Source: Zelonia costaricensis
Taxonomy: Eukaryota; Euglenozoa; Kinetoplastea; Trypanosomatida; Trypanosomatidae
Assembly (NCBI GenBank): GCA_030849075.1
Contig: JASAOO010003300.1
Location: 1 to 38,163 of the forward strand
Length of the DNA: 38,163 nucleotides
Direction of reading: 5' to 3'
Numbering within the stretch: the stretch's first letter is position 1; each line of letters starts with the position of its first letter. A program made the translations under genes and the position numbers. Shown here piece by piece: positions 1 to 10,000 of this stretch. The notes under the pieces are model-generated. The model did not search any database, was not told where the DNA came from, and worked only from the letters and a program-made list of their open reading frames with translations.

Positions 1-898
1 CTCTCCTCCATGGCGGTCCCGCAGTCCTCCTCGAGGCACGTTTTCTTTTCGTAGGCACGCTGGTGCAAGGAGAATCGAGGATGGAGGTGAATGGGGAGGG
101 GAGGGAGGGGTGTAGTGTGGGAGGGGGTGATGCACGCGTGAGTGGGTGCGTCCTTGAGGCTCTCTGGAGCTCGCCAATCGGTTCCATCTCGAGCGTCTGT
201 GTCTTCTCTCTTCTCCCCCCTATTGCATGCACGTGCTCCCGTCACCAGCCCTCACCTCCCCCCTTCTTTATCACCCCCCCCGCGTCCTTCTCGCGCTTCA
301 CTGGAGTACTCCGCCGCATCGAATACGCTGGTGTGCCCGTGCTTCGTCGTGGTGGAGGGGATTGTCGCAAGGCGGAGGAAGAAGGCGGATAGGTGGGAGG
401 AGCGGCGGGAGGAGCGTGAGGCGCTGTGTCACGCTGCAATCGAATCGCGCCGGGGTCGCGTTGAACCGGCGCGCGAGAGAGAGCGAAGGAAAGGAAAGGC
501 AACGCGGAAGTGCGAGACACCACGAAACCACAAGAAGGACAACCTACGCACAAACACAGACACAGACACACACGTCGACAAGAGGCTGATGGACGCAGCT
601 GTGGGCACAAGCGTGACCGTGCATGTGAGAGGCAGGGAAGGGGGACGAGAGGGACGCAGTCCGGTGCGTACGAAGCGACCGCATGCGCCCTTCCCTGCCG
701 TGGGCGTTTATGCAGTTGTGGCTTCGCGCTGGGGGGCGTGTCTACTCGCCCCTTCACAACTTTCAACGCAGTGCGATGCCGCGGGGTGGAGGGGCGGGGG
801 GCGGCGCACGCTGCGAGAGGGACGAGCCTACGCCTTCCCGCGCTCGCCGTGCCACCCTTCCCGCTCTTTAACTGGCCAAGGGATCGACTGATGTGTGA

Positions 899-1056
899 AT
901 TCCCTTCTCACTTCGTCTCCTCTCCTCGCTGTCTGATCCCCGCCTTTTGCCGCACCCACTTCGGCGCGCCCACGTACGCGTTGGCAATCACCCCGCTGCC
1001 GCTGCACCGCCCGAGAAGCCTCACAGCGCCCCTCTCTACACTTGACGTGTGCACAG
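899..1056 (+). promoter_or_regulatory. Probable polypyrimidine tract and trans-splice acceptor for the HAD-like gene
   Basis: A pyrimidine-rich run covers about 899-960. The first AG after it is at 1014-1015, and a second candidate AG after another short pyrimidine stretch is at 1055-1056. No ATG occurs between 1056 and the start codon at 1148. Which AG is used cannot be decided from sequence. Confidence 0.35.
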
Positions 1057-1108
1057 GTGTTTGGCCGTCTACGCGCTTCCGTGGGGACAAAAAAGAAGCA
1101 AACGCATA

Positions 1109-1136
1109 CACACACACACACACATATATATATATA
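1109..1136. repeat. (CA)n(TA)n microsatellite in the predicted 5' UTR
   Basis: Alternating CA dinucleotides pass directly into about six TA dinucleotides, ending 11 bases before the ATG at 1148. It lies inside the predicted 5' leader of the HAD-like gene. Confidence 0.9.
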
Positions 1137-1147
1137 CGCCCGTCACG

Positions 1148-1721
1148 ATGTTCCGCGGCTACTGGATTGTGGCCGACATGGACGGCACCCTCACCCCGAC
1201 TCCATCTCGGGCACACGGCCGGTACCTCGCCCTCTCCCTCTGCCTGCAGACCGGCCTCGGCTACGGGGCGCGGTACCGGAGCTGCCTCCCGTGGCTGCGG
1301 CGCTTCCTCGAGGCCGGCGGCACGCTCTGCGTCGTGTCAACGGCTGGACGACGGATGTGGACGCAGCTCTACCCTGACCTCGCCCCGTCTCTCTTCTGCC
1401 TGACTGAGGCGGCAGCAGCCGCAACACCAGGCGCTCCACCCACGCGCCCCTCCCCGTCATCCCCGTCGCCCCGCACGGGGCCCGGGTCGCTGTACCTCTG
1501 CGGCTTCACCGGCGCCGCCCTATTCCGCAGCCGCCCGTGGACGGCCGTGTGGGCGGACATGCAGCGGCTACACCCGCAGTGGCGTACATCAGCGGCGGGC
1601 GGACAAGACCGGGCCGCAGCCGCGAGCAGCGGTTCGACTCTCAATGCCACCACGTCCTCTGCGATGGTGCCGCCGGCGGGGGTGGGGATGGAGGAGTGGG
1701 TCGAGTACCGGCAACACGGCG

Positions 1722-1753
<32 letters not shown>

Positions 1754-2956
1754 GCCTCCACTGCTGGGGGGCTGACGACGATGGATGCGGCGACGTGCGC
1801 GCTGGCAACGCGCGAGGGGCGGGAGGCGCTGGTGCGGTTCCTGGAGCACGCCTCGTATGTGTGCGGCCACGACGTGAGCCGTGCCCGGGACTTCTTCGCC
1901 GGCTGCCTCAGCACCAAGTACCATGCCGTCTTCACCGAGCTGCTCCGCCTGCTCCTCGCCGAGGTGCAGCCGGCCACGGTTGAGTCGACAGCCACAGGCA
2001 CGTGCGAGCCCGTGCCGCACCCCTGCTTTGCGCAGTCGACGCTGCTGAGCCCTGCGGCCCTCTCCGAGCACGGCGTGTACTTGAGGGAGACGAACGACGC
2101 CCTTGTGGAGGCGCAGAGCGTGCCGCGCGCTGACGGCACCCTGCAAGGCGGCGCGGCCGTGGCGCAGATTGTGGTGATGGGCATCCCGATGCGGTACTTC
2201 AACGATGTCTTTCCTGCGCCGTCCACCACGACCGCCTCGGCTGCCGCGGCAGGTGCCCCCAATGCGTGGCACTGCTGCCCACGCTGTGCGGCGGCCGGCG
2301 TTGGCGCACGTGCGCGGCTGGAGGCGGCGGGCCTGGAGCTGAAGAGCCAGCCGAACAGCGTGTGCCTGCACCGCCGCGGCGTCGACAAGTCAACGTGTGT
2401 GCGGTGGATGCTGGCCCAGCAACGCGAAGCGCAAGTCGCGGGACGCAGGGACACAAGCACACCTGCGGCCGCGGGCCGCGGTGACGGGTTCTCGTTCGAT
2501 CTGGCCCACGCGCTGGCGTTCGGGGATGTGCCGGAGTCGGTCGATGCCCCGCTGACGGTGTTCCCGCCGATGCAGTTCATCTCGCTCTCGCCAAAGGAAG
2601 GCGCGGTGGAGCGGCTCGGCGAGATCGAGCGCGCCGCGGACGAGGTGCTCGGCACGACTGCGCCGCCGTCGAGCGTGGACAGCGATGCACCACGGCCGCC
2701 GCGACTCCACCACGTGGGAGGCGAGGAGGAGGGCACGGCCCTCTTCCTGGAGGAGCTGCTGACGAGCTGCGCGGCGGATGCTGCAGCCGGGGAGCAGAAC
2801 TGGTTTGCACCCACTCGCGTGTCGGCCTGCGCGGCGCGTGCGCGTCGTCGCATGGAGGAGGAGGCGGAGCAGCGCCGCAGCGCAGGCCGCTCGCCGTCGG
2901 CGTCGTCCGCTCGCACCCCGACGGGAGCGCGAGGCCAGCCGCAGTCAACGTTGTAA
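1148..2956 (+). CDS. HAD-superfamily phosphatase-like protein
   Basis: A 602-residue protein with the four HAD hydrolase motifs spread over an unusually long chain. Motif I is DMDGTLT with D10 and D12 as predicted nucleophile and acid/base. Motif II is the S64/T65 of VVSTAGRR. Motif III is K414 in GVDKS, as in sucrose-phosphate/Cof-type (class IIB) phosphatases. Motif IV is GD at 459-460 followed by D466. Family members are usually 240-300 residues, so about half of this chain is insertions, including nine consecutive serines (193-201) and an acidic, Arg-rich C-terminus. The frame stays open upstream to 1049, but that first codon is GTG; the first ATG is at 1148. A Mg-dependent phosphatase acting on a small sugar phosphate or similar substrate is likely from the family; the substrate is unknown. 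It is the first gene of the + strand cluster here. Confidence 0.85.
1724..1750 (+). repeat. In-frame AGC trinucleotide repeat (poly-Ser)
   Basis: Nine consecutive AGC codons encode Ser193-Ser201 of the HAD-like protein, in a non-conserved insert. The tract is a likely length polymorphism between strains. Confidence 0.9.
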
Positions 2957-3752
2957 GGTGCGCGGGGCGCCAAGGCGTGCCGCTGCTGTTTTCTTTTCTT
3001 CGTTGCCGCGTCCGCGTACGGACTTCGCTCTGCCCGCGTGTGCGGCGTTGCGTCTGCGCTACTGTTCGATCGTCGAGGCGGTGCCCGCCTCTCCCCCCAC
3101 GAGGGCTCCGAGCCTTGTGCGCGCCTTCCCGCCTATGCGCCCCACTCGTTGCCCATGGCAGCGTTCGGCTTCTTTTTGTTTGTTTTGTTTTTCATCTTCT
3201 CGCATGCGGTGCCGCCCCGGCCGACGCCAGGTGCGCCGCCCTCTCGCCCCACTCCCCTCCCCTCCTGTGCGCATGTGCACCGCCCTCCTCTTGTAGGCCC
3301 TGCTGCAGCACTTTGCTCTCCATCGACGGCCAGCGAGAGAGGGAGAGAGAGTGGGAGGTGCCTCGACGTGCAAGCAGCAGTGAAAAGATGCTTCACAGGC
3401 GACGGAGAAACGGAAAAGAAAAACGAAAAACATGAACACCACTTCGGCGACGCCAATCCGCGTCGGCGGCGTTGCCCTCTTCCCCTTCTCCCTGGAGTGC
3501 ACACTACCCGCTCGCTGGCGTGCACTGCGAGGCATGCGCCACGCCCGTGTTGCCTTGCGTCAGCCTTGTCATACCCGTTAAGCCCCCCCCCTCCTCCCTC
3601 CCCGCTGCCCTGTCTACGCCACTGAAGCCTCTTTTCCACTTCTCTTTGTCCATCCGCAGCCTCCGCGTAGCTCGCTGCCATAGCGCGGACTCCCCCCCCC
3701 CCCCGACACACACGCCCACAGAGTCCTCCCCTGCACTGTCACGAGTTCAGCG
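2957..3752. other. Intergenic region between HAD-like and EEP-like genes
   Basis: About 800 bases of 3' UTR, spacer and 5' leader. It contains T-rich runs after the stop codon, an A-rich patch near 3410-3432, and a run of 13 C at 3692-3704. No gene is supported; the open frames are low-complexity and overlap each other. Confidence 0.6.
3628..3659 (+). promoter_or_regulatory. Probable polypyrimidine tract and trans-splice acceptor for the EEP-like gene
   Basis: A strong pyrimidine run is followed by its first AG at 3658-3659. This gives a 93-base leader with no ATG before the start codon at 3753. Confidence 0.5.
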
Positions 3753-5750
3753 ATGCTGCACCGCCTTCTGCTGTGCCGACGACTGTGCGGCCCTCGCGGC
3801 TCGCCGCAGACACCACGCCGCGCCGGCAACTCGTTCAACCTCGCGTGCGTGTTGACGTCGCCCTCCGTGTGCGCCAGCACTGCGACGTCTGTGAGCGTCC
3901 GCAGCGCCTTCACCGCCCCGGCCCGCGCTGCGGAGGCAACGGCGAGTGCGGCCCCGTCGGCGCCGTCGCCGCCCGCCCACGTGCGTCCGCCGCCGCTGTC
4001 GATGCTGTCGTGGGCCGTGGACGGCTCCGGCCACACCCACCACCGCTGCCGCCGCCGCCTGAGTGCGGCCGAGCGCATTCCACTGGTTTGTGCGACGATT
4101 CGGATGGCCGCCCCGGACCTCGTGGCCCTGCAGGACTCCACCGCCGAGCTCGCCGCGGCGCTCACGAGCGCGGACGGCGGCGTGGCCGAGGCGGGAGCGC
4201 CGGGCCTGCACGTGCACTGCGCTGAGCTTGCGCACGAGCTGCTGCGGCAGGGCGGACACACGGGAGAGGTCGCAGGGTCCGTCGCAGCCGAAGAGGGGGT
4301 GGGCAAAAAGGAACCGCCGCAACTGGCGGACGCCGTGCCGGTAGCCGAGGCGGCGCCTCCTCGCGTACCTGCATGCCGCTACCGCCTTGTTGGCCGTGCC
4401 CGCAACGGGCGGTGCGGTGAAGTGCAGCTCTTCATCCGGGACGACTCGGTCTGGGAGGCGGCACTGCTGCCGGGCATGGGCGCCGGCCTCACCGCGGAGC
4501 TGCGCAGCCGCGCCGTCACAGCCGCTGCAGCGGATGCTACGACACCGACGCCACCCTCCTCGTCGGCCGAAGGAGGCAGTGCGAGCGCGCACACTGCGGT
4601 GGCGGGCCTTCATCGATGCGTCGTTACCACCGTGGACCTCTCATACCGCGGCAAGAGCCTCGGCACCAGCGGCAGCGGCCTCCTCACCAGCGCCGCCGTG
4701 AGCGCAGACGGCAGCCCCTTCACCCTCGAAACGCAGCAGCCGTCCGCCAGCGCCGGGCAGGCGGGGGGCGCACTCACTGGCAGCAGCAGCCGACGGCGCG
4801 GTCGCGCGCCTGGTGAACTCGATGGGCACCGCGCTTTGGCCCTGGACTGGGTGCATCACCACGTGCGGCCAGACGTGCTGCTGGGCAACCTCTTCCTCGG
4901 GGCGCGGGAGCACGTGCCCGGCTTCGAGGACGCCTGGGTGCGGGCCGGGTCCCCGGTGGGGCAGGAGCGCACGACGAACACGTGTGCGCGGCACCGGGTC
5001 GACCACTGCACCAACTACTTCTACTTCCGCCCCTCACCGCACGCAGCGCCAGCGTCGGCGTCGCTCGCTCGACCACAGCAGGAGAGAAGCGGTGATGGGG
5101 CGCCGGGGGTGCGTGACGCCGTTGTGGTGCCCGCAGACGCGCCGGTGGGGACGGCGGTGCCACTCGACGCCGCGCGCGACGAGGCGAGCGGGGCGTGGCG
5201 CGTGCCGACTGCACCAGCGGCGGCGACTGCTGAAGCTCCTGCAGAGCGCAGCGGGGCGTCAGGTGGAGCGGGCGAGGTAGCGGGCGTGGCGCGCCGTGAT
5301 AACACGACCCAATCCGTCGACGGCGCCCTCGGCATGCCGGAGGTGGCGGGGCGGTTCCAGCGCTGCCTGCTCCGCGCGTGGGTGCGGCGCGGCCCGGGCT
5401 CCCGCAGCGGCCACCACCCCAATCAGCCGCTCCTACGCCAGTGCCGGCGCTGCCGAGTGGTGGTGCTGCGGCCGATGACGGAGGTACCGCTGTCGGACGC
5501 GGAGCAGGCGTGGCATACGCGCTACCTCGCAGCTCAGTACGGTGGCCGACGCGTGCGTGCTGCCACGGCGTCGTCCGGCGCACCCACGGCGCACCTCGAT
5601 GAAGGTGCCACAGCGGCGTCGAAGGAGTCCGAGGGGGATGCTGCAGCAGAGCATGGTGCGGCAGCGGAGGTGCCGCGTGTAGCTGCGGTGAAGTCGCGGG
5701 TGCGCTGCTCCGCCTCAGATCAGTACCCGCTGCTGACGCTGCTGAGCTGA
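3753..5750 (+). CDS. Predicted degenerate EEP-fold (TDP2-like) protein, probably non-catalytic
   Basis: A 665-residue protein with no obvious annotation. I read its ordered segments as an endonuclease/exonuclease/phosphatase fold in the order seen in TDP2. SWAVDG (86-91) sits where active enzymes have SWNIDG. PDLVALQD (121-128) matches PDVIFLQE. RALALDWVHHHVRPDVLLGN (360-379) leads into LGNLFLGARE (377-386), in the place of GDTNLRDRE. FEDAWVRAG (391-399) matches the xDVWxxxG strand. VDHCTNYFYFR (416-426) matches FDRIFFR. PNQPLL (556-561) sits where SDHWPLL is expected. The catalytic Asn, Glu, Asp/Asn pair and Asp-His are all changed, so hydrolysis is unlikely. The N-terminus (MLHRLLLCRRLCG, with many Arg and no acidic residues in the first 60) could be a mitochondrial presequence. 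Ala/Gly-rich inserts separate the blocks. The alignment is by eye; the coding call is firmer than the fold. Confidence 0.7.
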   Translation: MLHRLLLCRRLCGPRGSPQTPRRAGNSFNLACVLTSPSVCASTATSVSVRSAFTAPARAAEATASAAPSAPSPPAHVRPPPLSMLSWAVDGSGHTHHRCRRRLSAAERIPLVCATIRMAAPDLVALQDSTAELAAALTSADGGVAEAGAPGLHVHCAELAHELLRQGGHTGEVAGSVAAEEGVGKKEPPQLADAVPVAEAAPPRVPACRYRLVGRARNGRCGEVQLFIRDDSVWEAALLPGMGAGLTAELRSRAVTAAAADATTPTPPSSSAEGGSASAHTAVAGLHRCVVTTVDLSYRGKSLGTSGSGLLTSAAVSADGSPFTLETQQPSASAGQAGGALTGSSSRRRGRAPGELDGHRALALDWVHHHVRPDVLLGNLFLGAREHVPGFEDAWVRAGSPVGQERTTNTCARHRVDHCTNYFYFRPSPHAAPASASLARPQQERSGDGAPGVRDAVVVPADAPVGTAVPLDAARDEASGAWRVPTAPAAATAEAPAERSGASGGAGEVAGVARRDNTTQSVDGALGMPEVAGRFQRCLLRAWVRRGPGSRSGHHPNQPLLRQCRRCRVVVLRPMTEVPLSDAEQAWHTRYLAAQYGGRRVRAATASSGAPTAHLDEGATAASKESEGDAAAEHGAAAEVPRVAAVKSRVRCSASDQYPLLTLLS

Positions 5751-6633
5751 GGGCCTATACTGTAAAGGTGGCTCGGACGGGGGAAGGCTGCGGTGCTGCC
5801 TGCTGTGAGCCGGGGTGGGCGGCGGTGGCAGTCGCGCCCCGCCGTCTCCCTCGTCGCGCTGGTGCTGCGTGCGGTCACTAAAACACATCTTCACACACGA
5901 AAAAAGGAAGGAAAGACATCAACACACAACCCACACATACCCACACTCAAGGCCGCAGCCCGGCTGCGTCGGCGGGTGGCAGAGTGTGCAAGCGAGCGGT
6001 CGTTGCCCGCACCGCTCGACGAGGTGTTGGCTCAGAGAGGCCTCCCCTTCACACCGCTTTGGGACGTCTCATGGCGGAGGGCGCTGCGACTGCCAGCGGT
6101 GCCGGCCCCTCTGAGGGTGTGCAACGTGGTCCGCATCGTAGCGGCGAGCCCTGGCGGACGTGCGCGTCGATCGAGTCGCCGAAGCCGCTTCGTCCACCTC
6201 AGCACCTTGTCTTCCCAGCCCACCATCCCTTCTCACACCCTGCCCGATCTTTGACTTTTTTAAACGCACACACATACACACACATACACACTTGCACGGG
6301 TAGCTACGTCCTTGCCGGTTGTACGGTTGGCTTCCTATCCCTCTCCAAAACTCCAGCTCCACCGCACGTGCGAATTACCCACACGTACACAAACACGGAC
6401 ACGACGGACCTCGCCGCCGCTGCTTGGCACACCTGGGCTCCACTTGCGGGCTCGCCCTCTCCGTCCGTCCTCGTATTTCACCCTTCTCTCTTTCTCCATC
6501 TGTCCTCTTGTAATTGACTTCTAAACGAAGGCAGACACCCACACCCCAACACACACCGACGCGCGAAAAAAAAAACCGGAAGACCTGCGCTCTTCCCCCG
6601 GCTCTCCTCTCGCCCCCCTCCCATCCCCCATCC

Positions 6634-6651
6634 TGTGTGTGTGTGTGTGTC
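6634..6651. repeat. (TG)n microsatellite
   Basis: About nine TG dinucleotides in the spacer between the EEP-like and deubiquitinase genes. It lies upstream of a (CA)n tract on the same strand, so the two are complementary. Confidence 0.85.
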
Positions 6652-6878
6652 CTGCTCCCGTCGCCACACCCAGTTGTTCTCTTGTGTTGCTTTCGCGTGC
6701 TGTCAGAACTCGACAGCGTGGCAGCCGCTCCCTTCCCCCCTTGCCTCCGTGGCTACCGTGGGCGTGGGTGCCCCTCCAGTCTCTCTCTTACCCACCCTCA
6801 CGTTCCCTGTGTGCGTGTGTGCGCTCGTGTGGGCACGTGTTTTCGCTTCTTGCTTGACTACACGCGAGACTGCCGATA

Positions 6879-6915
6879 CACACACACACACACACAGACA
6901 CACACACACACACAA
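6879..6915. repeat. (CA)n microsatellite
   Basis: A CA repeat of about 36 bases with a single G interruption (CAGACA). It lies just before the predicted trans-splice acceptor of the deubiquitinase gene. Confidence 0.9.
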
Positions 6916-6950
6916 GGTTCTAAGTCAGCACCGGCGCCTCTCTGACGCCT

Positions 6951-6972
6951 GCACGTTTTCTTTTCGTATCAG
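6951..6972 (+). promoter_or_regulatory. Probable polypyrimidine tract and trans-splice acceptor for the deubiquitinase gene
   Basis: The run GTTTTCTTTTCGTATCAG ends at AG 6971-6972, leaving a 57-base leader with no ATG before 7030. The 18 bases at 6951-6968 are an exact repeat of 36-53 at the left edge of the window. Confidence 0.5.
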
Positions 6973-7029
6973 CCGGTCTTGTCGGACGCAGTGTTCCTTG
7001 CTCTAGTTCTCTGGGTTGCAGAGGTCGTA

Positions 7030-10000
7030 ATGGCCACCATGGCGGCTGCCGCCCCTGCGGCCACCCCCACCCCCGCCACACCGCGGGTGAACACGAGCGA
7101 TGCGTGGGCGGCGGAGGTGTTGCAGGGCTGTGCCAGGGCGCGCTACACCCCGGACCAGGGCCTGCTTGGCATGCTGGCTCCACCAAAGCGTACGTCCAGT
7201 GCAGCAAGCACGTCCTCCCTCATCACTTCAAGCGTGGTCGATGTCGACGCGGAGGCGGGTGACGAGGCCCAGCCCAACTGCACAGACTCCACCTTCTACA
7301 GTGGCAGCCAGGGCGCCTACCAGCCCTACCTGCGTGCCGTCGATCGGGCCGCGGAGGGCGCGGAGGCCCAGGCGCTGCGTGCCACCCTCTCCCCCGTGCT
7401 GCTGCGCAAGGCGTACCGCATGCAGGCGCCGTGCATGATGAAGCACACCACCAAGCAGGAGCGCCGCCTCAACTGCACGGCCTCGCCGCGGTGCATGGCG
7501 GGCCTGCAGATGCTCGGCACCGACGCGGCGACGCGCGAGGACTGCCTTGTGGCGCTGATGGGCGACGGGCCGTTTGTGCTGCCGCTGCCGCCACCACCCG
7601 CCACCGCGGCTGTGGCATCGTCGTCCGCGCTGCAGAGCGCGCCGGTGATGAGGGCCGCCGGCAAGGCCCTTCGCGACCCGGCCGCAGAGCCCGCCCTGGC
7701 CCCCGCCGAGAGCGACGGCATGACCGTGGTCCGCGACCCAACGTTTCCGTGCCTGTGGCGCGGCATCCGCAACTTGACGAACACGTGCTACTTCAGCTCC
7801 ATCCTGCAGCTCGTCTTCAGCATTGCGCGGGTGCGCCGCGCCATCCTCCACGATGACGCCGCCGCAAGTCAGCTGGCCGAGTCTGGCTTGAAGGAGCTGT
7901 TCGCGCTGATGGCCTTCAGTCGCGAGGGGGCCGGCGCGGACCCCAAGTCGTTCGCCTCGTATCTGTCGCTGGACGTGAAGGTGCAGCAGGATGCGCAGGA
8001 GTTCTTCACGCTGCTGCTCGACTGGCTGCGGTGCCACTGCGGTCCTGTGGTGCAGGCCGCCGTCACGAGCACCTTCTCCGGGACGCTGCTGTACGACCGG
8101 CAGTGCGGGGCCTGCGGGCGATCAGCGAAGCGGGCGGAGCCGTTCCTGTACCTGTCGCTGCCGGTGCGGCCCACGCTGGAGGACTCCCTCTCCGAGTTCT
8201 CGAGGCCCGAGGCGGTCGACGGCTTCATGTGCGAGAAGTGCGGCCAAACCGCCGTGGCCACGTCACGGCAGTACATGCGCACGCTGCCCGACGTCCTCGT
8301 GGTGCACTGGAACCGCTTCGAGTTCGACCTGCACACGCTGCAGCGGCACAAGGTCACGACGGCGACCTCCTTCCCGCTGCTGCTCGACATGGCCACGTAC
8401 ATGCGACAGTGGCATGAACAGAAGCGCCAGAGCGCTGCAGCCATGGCGGCGGCGAACGGGAGCGGGGCTGCCCCCGCGGCCCCCAACGCGACGGCGGAGG
8501 AGGACGAGGCCCTGCAGCTTCATCACCTCTACGAGCTGCGCGGCGTGGTCAACCACCTCGGCGACACGGCCGTATCGGGCCACTACACGTACCACGGCAA
8601 GATCAGCCAGCCCGCCACCGCCGAGCCCGGCGCCACCACCGGCCCTGCCGGCAGCGGCAGCGCGTGGCTCAACTTCAACGACGCAGAGGTGACACGGCTG
8701 AGCCGGTACCAGGGGCAGCGCGGCAGCTCACCGGATGCCTACCTGCTCGTCTACCACCGCCTTCCTCAGCCGCCGCACAGCAGCGCTGACGCGGCGGCTT
8801 CCCCCACGGCGGCCCCCGCCACGACGGGCGCGTCTCCCTCGCCCACCGCCGCCACGCCCAGCCCGGACGAGTACCCCGTGTACCTGCGCCAGTACGTGGA
8901 CCGCGTCAACGACGCCTGCCTTGCGAAGCGGCGCGAGTGGGCCGAGCAGCGGGCGCGGGTCGGGGCCCTCTTCGACACGTGGGCCACCGCGGCGAAGGCG
9001 GTCTTCGAGAGTGCTGCGACCCCGGCCGCGGCCCCGGCCTGGATCTCCACCGCCGCCGCCGCGAACTCCGCGGCGCCCTCGCTGTTCCTGCTGCCCACCC
9101 GCTGGCTGCAGCTGCTCGGTCGCTTCTTTCTGCCCGCGTACGTCGACGCTGCGAACCTCGGCAGCGGGGCCGAGTCGCAGCTCAAGCGCAACAAGAAGGA
9201 CACGGAGTCGGCTGGCGAGCTCACAGCGGCTGCCCCAGCGGTGAGCAACCCCCTTGCCGCTGGCACCGCAACCGGCGCCGGGAATGGAGCGGCGGAGGGC
9301 GGGCCGGGCGGTGCCGCGGAAGACGGCGGTGAGGTGGTGAACGGCACTGTGGTGGGCACGCCCATCGGCCCGCTGCGTCACGGGCACGTGCAGACCGTGG
9401 AGGAGGTGCAGCTGCAGGTGCGGCAGCACTCTCTACTGCAGGCGATGCCCGCGATCAGCTGCCCGCACGGGTACGTCTCGCCGTGGGGGTCGTACAAGGC
9501 GGTCTCGGCCACTGCGTTTGCGAAGCTGTCCCGCTTCCTGGACGTCTGCGGTGCCGCACCGGCGACGGCGGCGGCGAGCAGCGGCGCGGTTGCAGCCGGT
9601 GCGAGCACGACCAACGCCACGCCGAGCTGCGCCTTCACGGATGCAAACTTGTGTGCGCAGTGCGTGGCGGCCATGGCGGCGGGGGTGCAGATGCTCGCGA
9701 CCCGGGCGGCCGAGGACGAGGAGGCGGAGCTGGCGCTGACCAAGGCCTGGCAGGAGGCGGAGGCCCGCAAGGTGCAGGGCGGCACCGGGGACGGCGAGCT
9801 GGACGGCAGCGTGAACACAAACGGCAGCGGCGGCTCCGCAAGTGCGGGAGCGCCGGCGGCGATGCCGCAGAGCAAGACAGGCCTCTGGCGCGCACGCGGG
9901 GCCCCGCGGGAGAGCGAGGAGGCGCGGAAGCCGCAGGAGCCGCAGCGCGTGCTGGTCAGCGAGGCCGTGGTCGGCGCCTGGGCCTCCTTCTACTGCAGCC

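Larger units (their letters stand above)
1..1147. other. Intergenic / UTR region, no supported gene
   Basis: No convincing coding sequence is visible. The open frames here are low-complexity, disagree between frames, and mostly lack an ATG at their start. A pyrimidine tract followed by AG lies at about 36-54 and a longer one at about 899-960. The segment probably holds the 3' UTR of an upstream gene outside the window and the 5' UTR of the HAD-like gene. Confidence 0.6.
5751..7029. other. Intergenic region upstream of the deubiquitinase gene
   Basis: About 1.3 kb without a supported gene. It carries an A/CA-rich segment at about 5880-5945, CA-rich DNA at about 6266-6292, (TG)n at 6634-6651, (CA)n at 6879-6915, and pyrimidine-rich runs. 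Open frames encode His/Thr or Cys/Val dipeptide stretches from the microsatellites and are not credible proteins. Confidence 0.6.

Noticed and set aside
1369..2973. Long reverse-strand frame opposite the HAD-like gene
   Set aside because: It is the mirror of a GC-rich coding sequence; similar long antisense frames lie opposite most genes here. The forward frame carries the HAD motifs.
5873..5945. A-rich and CA-rich segment as a retroposon tail
   Set aside because: The A-runs are short and interrupted, and no target-site duplication is visible.
6979..7029. Upstream extension of the deubiquitinase with a hydrophobic, signal-like N-terminus
   Set aside because: The first codon is TTG, not ATG. 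The hydrophobic stretch is untranslated leader, so the enzyme should not be treated as secreted.
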